Shown piece after piece: positions 56,416-64,000 of a DNA stretch of 64,000 nt; position 1 is the stretch's first letter; every line of letters begins with the position of its first letter. This DNA is from Amorphophallus konjac (Eukaryota > Streptophyta > Magnoliopsida > Alismatales > Araceae), in NCBI GenBank assembly GCA_022559845.1, contig CM040128.1:76447247-76511246 (forward strand), read 5' to 3'. Made by a program: the position numbers and the translations under genes. A model generated the notes under the pieces. That model did not search any database, was not told where the DNA came from, and saw only the letters and a list, made by a program, of their open reading frames with translations.

Positions 56416-58000
56416 AATGCTAATTTTCAAACTCATGTTTCGTTTGAGGAAATTGTTATGTTTACTCCGTCTGCGTCAGGGTGAGACCTCCCGTCTTTCT
56501 TCTCATCATCACTAGAGTTTCTCTTCGAGGACCCCTTGTCCTCCTCTAGGTTAGATTTAGGTTCAGTTGAGTTAGTTGATAGGGTAGGATCAAGTCTAGC
56601 TGGTCCGTCCAACTCGTTCTCTGGGTTTGAGATGTGCCCCACCTCGTGTTACTCTAGAATTATTCCTTCTAGGTTCCTCCAGGATCTCGCTCAGCGGTGT
56701 TGTGCCCTTCTTAGATGACCGAAATTTGTCGAAGAAGCTAGCCCTGGTGTTAGAAGAAGAAGCATGGGACGGGGTGCCTGGTGACGACGGATTGGGTGTA
56801 TATGAGATCTTGAACGAGAAGGACCCAGCCGATGGGAAAGACATCAAGGTAGATGACACCGCTGATTTGTATACTCAAGGATTGAAGAGATTTGACGAAC
56901 CCTCCATGGCTGTGGATGAACCTACCAAGGAAATTAATCTTGGAACAGATGAAGAACTCAGGCCTATCATGATTTCTGCTAACCTTCCTCCCGAAGTCAA
57001 AGAGGAGTTAATCTAAGTCTTGAGATAGTATAGTGATTTTTTTGCCTGGTCATATGAGGACATGCCTGATGTTGACCCCTCATTGGTAGAACATAGGCTC
57101 GTGCTCAAGCTAGGGGCAAGACCCGTAAAACAAAAGCTTAGAAGATTTCACCCCCACATGGCCTTGAAGATGAAGGAAGAGGTTGATAAATTGCATAAGG
57201 CTTGATTCATTGGAGTTGTTCTTTATTCTCAGTGGGTGGAAAATATCGTCCCTGTTATAAAAAAGGATGGTAATGTTCAGATTTGCATTGATTTTAGGGA
57301 CTTGAATAAGACATGTCCGAAAGATGATTTCCCGCTGCCACATATTGACGTATTGGTTAATAACATGGCTGGGTATGAAACTTTATCATTTATGGATGGG
57401 TATTCATGGTATAACCAAATCCAGCTGGCACCAGAGGATTAAGAGAAAACTTCCTTCACCACGCCTTGGGGCACCTATTGCTATGTAGTCATGCTATTTG
57501 GACTAAAGAATGCAGATGCTACCTACCAAAGGGCAATGATGGCTATCGTCCACAACATGATGCATGTTTATATGGAAGCTTATGTAGATGACATCTTGGT
57601 GAAGTCGAAGACTAAAGGTGAGCATCCCGGGATCTTGGCTAAGGTTTTGCAAAGAGCCAAGGAGTATAAATTGAAGATGAATCCAAAGAAATGTGTGTTT
57701 GGAGTTTCCTTGGGAAAGTTGCTTGGGTTTATAGTATGCAAGTGGGGGATAGAGATTGATTCGAATAAGGCCAGGGCAATAGCTGAAATGCCCCCTCCGA
57801 AAAAATATCACGGAACTTTGAGGATTGATTGGGCGTTTGAAGTTCATTAGAAGATTTATATCCCAACATTCTTAGTGGTGCCATCCATTTTACGAACTAC
57901 TAAAGGCAGGGGCTAAATTTGAGTGGAATGAAAAATGTCAAAAGGCCTATGCTGATTTGAAGGAATATTTGTCTAATTCCCCGATTTTGCAACCTCTTGT
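56416..58000 (+). pseudogene. pol: Element C reverse transcriptase, decayed
   Basis: Acidic linker (GDDGLGVYEILNEKDPADG, about 56780) and RT match element B. RT motifs: VQICIDFRDLNKTCPKDDFPLP (about 57278), FMDGYSWYNQI, a TAA near 57440 after APED, GLKNADATYQRAMM, and the catalytic YVDD (about 57580). A frameshift near 57830 and a TAG near 57873 disrupt the connection domain. Not functional. Confidence 0.85.
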
Positions 58001-60275
58001 CCTAGGGAAACCTTTAATCTTGTACATTTCTATCATCGAGGACTCCCTAGGAGCTATCCTTGCTCAACATGATGATGAAGGCAAGGAAAGGGTAGCTTAT
58101 TACCTCTTTAGGCTCTTCAACCCTGTAGAAGCCAAGTACACCACTATGGAGAAGACTTGCACACCATTGGTTTGGGTAGCCCAGAAGTTGAAACATTATT
58201 TCTTGGCCCATGAGGTTAAGTTGATCTCTATGATGGACCCGATTCGCTACCTTTTAGAAAAGTCTGTCATATCCAATAGGTTAGCTGATTGGAAACGTTT
58301 GGTCTCCCAGTTCGACATCTCCTTCATCGTCCAAAGGGCTGTCAAAGGGTATGCCATCGCTGAGCACTTAACCCACATGCCTCTTCCTCATAGTGATTCC
58401 ATCCGAGATGAGTTTCCCGATGAGCAACTCTCGGTCATCTCTCATGACCTTTTCTGGTCCTTGCACTTCAAAGGTGCACTTAATTCTATGGGCCGTGGGA
58501 TAGGTGCCATTCTTCTTACTCCCGAGGGAGTGACAATTCCCCTTGCTTACCGGCTCACTTTTCCTGCCACCAACAATATTTCCGAGTATGAAGCTCTCCT
58601 CCCTGGTCTCAAGCATGCTTACCTCTTAGGTGCATGTCACCTGAAAATTATATGGGACTCTCAGCTCATCCTTTGGCAGATCCTCTCAACTTACTGCACT
58701 CGTGACCTGAAGCTCAAGCCTTGTCAAGATCTGGTCACACTTTTGGCAAAGTAGTTCCGAAAGTTTATCTATATCCATACTCCCCATTCTCAGAACATTC
58801 TCGTTGACGCATTGACATCGTTAGCTTCCTCCTTGTCCTTCTCTCTCAGTCACAGCACTGAGACCATCATCGTTCAGAGGTTAGATACCCCGTCTCCATA
58901 GGACACATGGTTTGATAACCTTAGGAAAGGTGTGGAAGAGAAGGCTAGGAAGGATAATATTAATTTGTAGGAAGTTTCTTTGACCGAGTTAGGGAAGTGT
59001 TGGAAGATGAACTGCCATGGTATTTTGAGATTGAGAAATACTGCAAAGAAGGAAACTATCCCGAGACGGCTCACGCCGAGGAATGTAAGGCAATTAGAAG
59101 AGCTGCTGCCAGATATGCTGTTGTCGGTGGAGTTTTGTATAGGCGCGCTCTCAATGGAATGCTTATGAGGTGTCTGGATGATGATGAAGTATGGAAGGTA
59201 GTTGAAGGTGATCATTCTAGTAAATGTGGAGGACATGTCAATAGTCAGATGCTTGCGAAAAAAATTCTTAAGCAGGGCTATTACTGGCCAACCCTAGAGC
59301 AGGACTGTGTCATCTACGTTCGTAGGTGTGTTAAGTGCCAACTCCATGCCGATTAGATTCATGCTCCTTCTTCTCTTCATCTGCTTTCCGCTCCATGGCC
59401 GTTCTCCATGTGGGCCTTTGATATCATTGGACCCCTTGGTGATCCTAATGCCCAAATTAAACAAAAATCATTTATTTTAACTACCACCAAATATTTCACT
59501 AAGTGGGCTAAAGCTGAAGCTTACGCAGTGATTAAAGCCACCACGGTATGCCGATTTATCATGAAGAATATCCTTTCGCGATTTGGAGTGCCGAGCAGCA
59601 TCGTCACCGACAATGGGCCCCAGTTTGTCACGCAATAACTCCAGGATCTATGTAAGAAGTTTAATATTGCATTGCATCATTCATCGCCATATTACCCTCA
59701 AGGCAACGGTCAAGTTGAGGTCACTAATAAAACCCTTCTCAAAATTTTAAAGAAAACTTGCGAGTCACATAAATTTGCAAATTGGCCGAAAAGATTAATG
59801 AAGGCTCTATGGGCCTATCGAACTTTTGTCTGTACACCTATGGGGAAAACCCCCTATTCTCTTACTTATAACATGGAGGCGGTAGTTCCATACGAGATCC
59901 TCGCCCCTTCCTTAAGAGTACAACTGGACAAGGAGCTTAGCCTCGACGAATGCCGAGAAGCGATACTAGTACAGTTGGAACTCTTAGAGGAGAGGAGCTT
60001 CAATGCAGTTGATCATGTAACTGCATATCAAAGGTGAATCTCGAGGCATTTTCAAAAGAAGGTGATTGAGCGTAAGTTTCAAGTGGGTAATTTGGTCGCA
60101 AAACACATCTTCATTAGACCCGGAGATCCAAGGTCCAAATTATAAGCAAATTGGGAAGGCCCTTACGTTGTTAAGGAGATTTATCCTAGGAACGTGTATC
60201 ATTTGGTTAACACCGATGGTGAGGAGCTGTCTCACCCATGGAATAGGTTGTATCTTAAATGGTTTTATGCATAGG
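57957..60275 (+). pseudogene. Element C RNase H domains and integrase, decayed
   Basis: Ty3-type RNase H (ILYISIIEDSLGAILAQ, about 58015; KTCTPLVWVAQKL) and a second Tat-type RNase H (SLHFKGALN, about 58460, with catalytic Asp replaced by Lys; SEYEALLPG; WDSQLILWQ; LVDALTSLAS). Integrase: HHCC finger (HSSKCGGHVNS ... CVKCQ, about 59213-59340), Asp in WAFDIIGPLG, Asp in TDNGPQFVTQ, Glu in GQVEVTNKTLL. Stops include a TAG at 58753, a TAG at 59354, a TAA near 59636 and a TGA near 60035. The C-terminal fold is visible to about 60275. Confidence 0.85.
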
Positions 60276-60838
60276 GATTGGTTGACGATAATCACGTGGT
60301 GGGGTTTCAAAATTTTCTCCCACAATCACTAGGGATGACCCCGAGTGCAGCTCTCACACACTACACAACAAACACTAGCTGGTCCATTCTAAGTAACACC
60401 ATTGTTGCTTCGGCCATACTTGGGCTTGTGTCAAGATCTTTTGTCTTCTTCACTCTGCCGGGTATAGGGGCAAGGGGTGGAATGAGATAGACAACAAACC
60501 TAAATACCCCCGACAAGATGAAGTCTCAAATAGGGACAGTCTATTAAAACCTACCGGTACAAAACTCAAATCCAAATCTCACCAAGAAAGGGCATGAAAA
60601 AAGAAAAAAAGAAAAAAAAGGGAAAAGGCATGGCAAGAAGGCAGTATAGTTCCCTACGAGACTTTATGAGCCCGATCGTATGCGTGTCTCGGTTAAGAGT
60701 AGGCCCAAACAAAAGGACACAAAGCTTCGGCACAACAAATTGAATCTCCTGGGTGATCCTAGCATTTTAAGAGGGAAGATTAGTTATCTGCAGAATTGAA
60801 TTAATTTAAGAGCTAAGGTGCTGAGTTTGGAATTTTAC
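60276..60838. other. Post-integrase segment of element C
   Basis: Only about 560 bp, against about 5 kb in element B from integrase to the DUF7745-like gene. 60627-60694 matches B 25777-25708. A purine tract lies at 60595-60625. No gene; no recognisable remains of PMD exon 4 or of the DUF7745-like gene. Confidence 0.65.
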
Positions 60839-62468
60839 CACTGCATATGGAAGAGTGTCGATGTCATTCTGGATGGTGGCGATTTGGTACCTCAAGGATC
60901 GGCCATCTCGCTCTAGCGCCCACCGGTGTGCTAGGGGCACTAGCCTGGGTCTAACCTTCATCCCGCGATTGAGGGAAGGTAGGTAGCTCCAAACCTAAAA
61001 ATATAAAGGGTTAATGCAGATAATCACATTTACATAAATTGCATAAATTAAATAAAATTAATTGAATTTAAGTTCAGGATGTTTTTACCTAGAGCAAGGG
61101 GTAGAATCCACTGAGGGAAGCCTGTCGTCTGGAGATGCTAAGGTTGTCAAACAAGTGGGCCAGCACTACCGCTCCCCACACATACTCCCCTACTCTGCTC
61201 AAGTCCTCGATCAGGGGCAAGTGTCAGCAACTCACCGCATTGCCGTGGGATCCCAGCAAGAGTCTCCTGATCATAAGGATCAGGAAGCGCTAGAGGACCC
61301 TGTCTCCCCTCCGTCCCGCCGCATCTGCCACCTTCGCCTTCATGCCCTCTACTAATCTCTACAAGTGCTGGGCCGGGGTCTCTCCTACCCTCGCTCCCAT
61401 CTCTCTCAAGCCCAAGCTCTACTGCAACATCACCCTAGGGAGTAAAGAGGACCATCCCTCTCCCTCCAAGCTCAAGCCCAAGAGTCTCTTAGCCATCTCC
61501 CGATAGTCCCTGAATGTCTGGCCACTCACTGCTTGGCCATGCACTTGTAGCCTGATAATCCGATTCACGTCCTCAAGCGTCGGGATCATATGACCCCATG
61601 AGAAAATGAACGCCTTGCACTCGGTGTCACACCTCACTTTTACGGCTTGTACTAAGGCTATGTCTACCCTAAGGATGTTTATACCCAGGAATTCCCCGAA
61701 TCCCAACCTCCCTAATCTCTCTCGTTGGTACTCGGGTAATGCTAGATACACTACCCTCACAAGTAGCCAAGAGATATAGGTCCGGGTAGCCCCCTGCACA
61801 AATATTGATTCGCATTCATACATTAATAAATGGGCATGGTAGTACATTGCATTGCATTGTATTTAAATAGAAAGAAAGGGAAAGAAAGCGACAAAATCAA
61901 ATTCTGTTTTAAACGTGGTGCATGTTGCCACTGCATTATTCCTAAATGTGGTGCACATGGCCATCGCGTTATTCCTAAACACGGTGCCACTGACGACTGC
62001 GATATCAGTCTGGAGATCGTCTGGTTCTCCCTGTTGTGGAAGATGTCCATGGGGCGTTAAAATTCCTACATCCTGGTTCTAGAGGCATTGTTGGCCCCTC
62101 TTTCATCCTCATTCATCAATTTCAAGGAAAAAAGTCATTTTTTAGGGTTTCTTGGGGAAGAGCCCTACCTCGAGGGATTGGCGAGCTTCGTCGGTGCCCT
62201 CTCCCGTGGCCTCTCTCACCTCCTCATCTTCTTCTTCTCGTTCTCCTTCTAAGGCTAGGGCCTCGGCCCTTTCTTCTTCACCTCTTGCCTCGGGGACGAC
62301 CGCCATTGGGGCGTCTTCCTCCCCTTGTTGTTCCTCTTCCTCGTGTGCCATGGAGGCTGACGCCTCCTCCTCCTCTTGGTGCCGACGGTGGCATGCCCTC
62401 TTGACCACTTGCTTGACCCTTTCAGGCACCATGGTGGTGAGTGGAGTGTATGGTTGCTCGGGCTTCAT
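60839..62468 (-). pseudogene. Antisense plant mobile domain (PMD) gene in element C, three predicted exons left
   Basis: On the strand opposite gag-pol, as in element B. Predicted exons (minus strand): 62468-62169, 61793-61089, 60994-60839; introns GT-AG and phase 0. Exon 1 is highly acidic (QEEEEASASMAHEEEEQQ) and its donor context GAG/GTAGG matches B. Exon 2 is 705 nt (B 708) and holds TRTYISWLLVRVVYLALPEY and FSWGHMIPTLEDVNRI, ending FYPLL just before the donor (B: FSPLLQ). Exon 3 is 156 nt (B 162), ending DTLPYA (B: DTLPYT). In-frame stops in exon 2, including a TAG at about 61419. Exons 4-7 were not found. I chose ATG 62468 because the TATA-like box at 62551 would place transcription start between it and the upstream ATG at 62546. 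Confidence 0.78.
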
Positions 62469-62512
62469 CCTTTGGACGAAGAGGGTGGAATGTTTGAAAG
62501 GGGGAGGGAAAC

Positions 62513-62629
62513 GAACGACCGTTCGAATGAGGGTTCGAACGGCCATTTTATTTATATAATAGGGCGGTCATGGTTGTGGTCTCTATAGCTCTGCATTCGT
62601 ACTTGGTCACGGTCCTTCAACAGACCGTG
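62513..62629. repeat. Dyads in element C upstream of the antisense gene
   Basis: CACGGTCCTTCAACAGACCG at 62607-62629, and overlapping GAACG/CGTTC words at 62513-62544. Far fewer than in element B. Confidence 0.6.
62551..62558 (-). promoter_or_regulatory. TATA-like box of the antisense PMD gene in element C
   Basis: TATATAAA on the minus strand, about 85 bp upstream of the ATG at 62468. No equivalent was found in element B. Confidence 0.45.
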
Positions 62630-63715
62630 TCTAACCTTATCATTTTTTTAGCTAGGCTTTGTGGTGTTGCAAATGGTTAGTCTGTGTCTTCGTGCTGCCT
62701 GTCCCACCATGTTTTCTTTCTGTCTCCCACCATATGTTTCGTCCCACCGCAAGTGTAGTTCTATTTATCTTTCTAGTTTTGTTATATTTTTCTTATTGTT
62801 GTTATCTTCATATAAAAAAAAAGAAAATTCTAAAAAATGTCGTTCCGCCTTCACAGGTACGTCAGGTATGGCTTTCTATCCCTTCTCTTTATTGCATTAC
62901 TATATGGCATTTTACAATATTATATTATCTCAAGGACCGACTGGTTCTCGGTATGTTCTGCGATCTGATGTTCCCCTTTAACAAAAATGATGATGATCTA
63001 GGGACATGCAGTTAATCGCCGGATGGGCCGTTAAGTTTTCTAAATCAGGGAATGATGGAGCCTACCCTGCACGCCGTGGTTGCAAGGGGATTTTTGACCC
63101 CAAGTTTGTTCAATCTAGCAATATTATCTTTGAGTATTTGATATTTTTTTTTTTCTTTGCATTTGTTTTTATGATTTCTTTTATTTTAGCCCAACATGCA
63201 TCATATAATTTTTGAGCATTTTGCATTCTCATTATTTGTCTGGCAATTCCCATCAGCTCTGGTCAATCGTGTATAATTCCTAGTATATGGTCTTATTCCA
63301 TTTCGAATTTGAAGGTCTTCTTTGGATTTTCTGCTTGGTCCTGTTAGTCAACTCAATCTTTGTCTAGATTCCATTCTCTCAAGTTTCATTTAGTTTAATT
63401 TCTTACGATCTGCTCACGTTGATGAGTAGCCTGCACGCTGAGCAAGGCTAGGGTGCCTCTTTCATCTCAAGGGGTCGATCGTGTCTCTTTTCTTTTCAAT
63501 TAGGTAGCTTCCTTCCAGACAAGTGTCATCTATGCTAGCCTACCGCTGTGGTTAGTTCGGAATTTTTTTGAGAGTTCCCATCTCTTGTTGGGCTTGATGG
63601 GTGTCTTTTGCCTTGATACCCGATTTTCAGTCTGCTCCACTTCACTCTTGCTTCATCTCCTATTCTCACAATGCCTTTGCTCCATCTTCGCTCGCTCCCT
63701 TGCAAAGCAGATATC
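62630..63715. other. Non-coding region of element C before the 3' LTR
   Basis: T-rich sequence without a supported gene. Hydrophobic open frames at 62659-63015 are translations of T-rich DNA. Confidence 0.6.
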
Positions 63716-63728
63716 AAGGAGGGGCATC
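63716..63728 (+). other. Polypurine tract of element C
   Basis: AAGGAGGGGCATC, identical to element B's tract at 14347-14335 (minus strand). Confidence 0.9.
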
Positions 63729-64000
63729 TGTAGACACTCAGTTTATGCCCACAAGTTGGGTCGATTTCTTATCCACCTTTATTGATGTCCTAGAGTGTCC
63801 TTAGCCATCTGGTCATTTGCCGGTCAATTCTGAGCCCTTTCCTAGTTGATTTGGGCACCCATAAGGCCCATGTTTTCAAAATTTTCAAGGCTTAATGGTC
63901 CTGTCGACAGAGCTTGATCGTGGTTTGGCGTTCAACTATGTTCATTAAGAAGGCCGTCACACGAATGCCCACGATATCAGAAGAGTCATATTCTTGACCA
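63729..64000 (+). repeat. Element C 3' LTR, start only
   Basis: Begins TGTAGACACTCAG after the polypurine tract (B's LTR begins TGTTGACACCCG). Continues beyond the window. Confidence 0.85.

Larger units (their letters stand above)
44476..64000 (+). mobile_element. Element C: degenerate Tat-lineage retrotransposon, 5' truncated, runs off the window
   Basis: Relative of element B on the + strand. Gag, protease, RT, double RNase H and integrase align with B along their length. A primer-site match lies at 44619-44635, the same 13-base polypurine tract at 63716-63728, and an antisense PMD gene sits in the same place. Only the last 130 bp or so of the 5' LTR remain; the 3' LTR starts at 63729. Interrupted by an AT-rich insertion (46551-47148) and element D (47988-54668). 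Many stops and frameshifts show it is much older than B. Confidence 0.9.

Noticed and set aside
62659..63015. Hydrophobic open frames suggesting a membrane protein
   Set aside because: T-rich DNA gives hydrophobic residues by composition; overlapping frames look equally hydrophobic.
1..64000. Host protein-coding genes between elements
   Set aside because: Element boundaries account for essentially the whole window; no exon-like sequence was seen outside retrotransposons.

Overview
The window is plant nuclear DNA and, as far as I can read it, consists entirely of LTR retrotransposons. I found no host gene, tRNA, rRNA or CRISPR array. All the elements are Ty3/Gypsy types restricted to or typical of plants: an Athila-like element, a Tekay/Del-like chromovirus, two Tat-lineage elements with a second RNase H, and a chromovirus-derived non-autonomous element. 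Density, nesting and decay suggest repeat-rich, possibly pericentromeric, chromatin of a large seed-plant genome. The species cannot be named from this sequence.

Left and centre, three nested layers. An Athila-like element on the + strand (body 1-6860, 3' LTR 6861-7500 continued at 43205 to about 44475) was split by element A, a Tekay/Del chromovirus on the minus strand (7501-43199, 3.3 kb LTRs, target duplication CCAGG at 7496-7500 and 43200-43204). Element A was split inside its RNase H region by element B, a Tat element on the minus strand (12661-37084, LTRs of 1674 and 1725 bp, target duplication GTGAC at 12656-12660 and 37085-37089). B is the youngest: its LTRs differ by roughly 20 substitutions by eye, and its gag-pol has only a few lesions.

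Right, a second nest. Element C (Tat, + strand, about 44476 to beyond the window end) keeps only the end of its 5' LTR. Its body is broken by an AT-rich insertion (46551-47148) and by element D (47988-54668, target duplication TCCTT). Element D is a non-autonomous derivative that keeps a gag-like start and an integrase C-terminus with chromodomain, in one decayed reading frame. C's 3' LTR starts at 63729 and runs off the window.

The most unusual content lies between integrase and the 3' LTR of the two Tat elements. Both carry, antisense to gag-pol, a gene of the plant mobile domain (PMD) family with phase-0 GT-AG introns at matching positions. In B it has seven predicted exons (15676-18891), and B also carries a second antisense gene (DUF7745-like, 19759-21245) with its own TATA box and one clean intron. 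Around these genes, in B's LTRs and leader and also in the LTRs of the unrelated element A, are dozens of short dyads of the form ACGG...CCGT, usually in pairs about 30-33 bp apart. A and B also share a module of about 110 bp. I regard the antisense genes plus the shared twin-dyad module as the best candidate for an undescribed system in this window.
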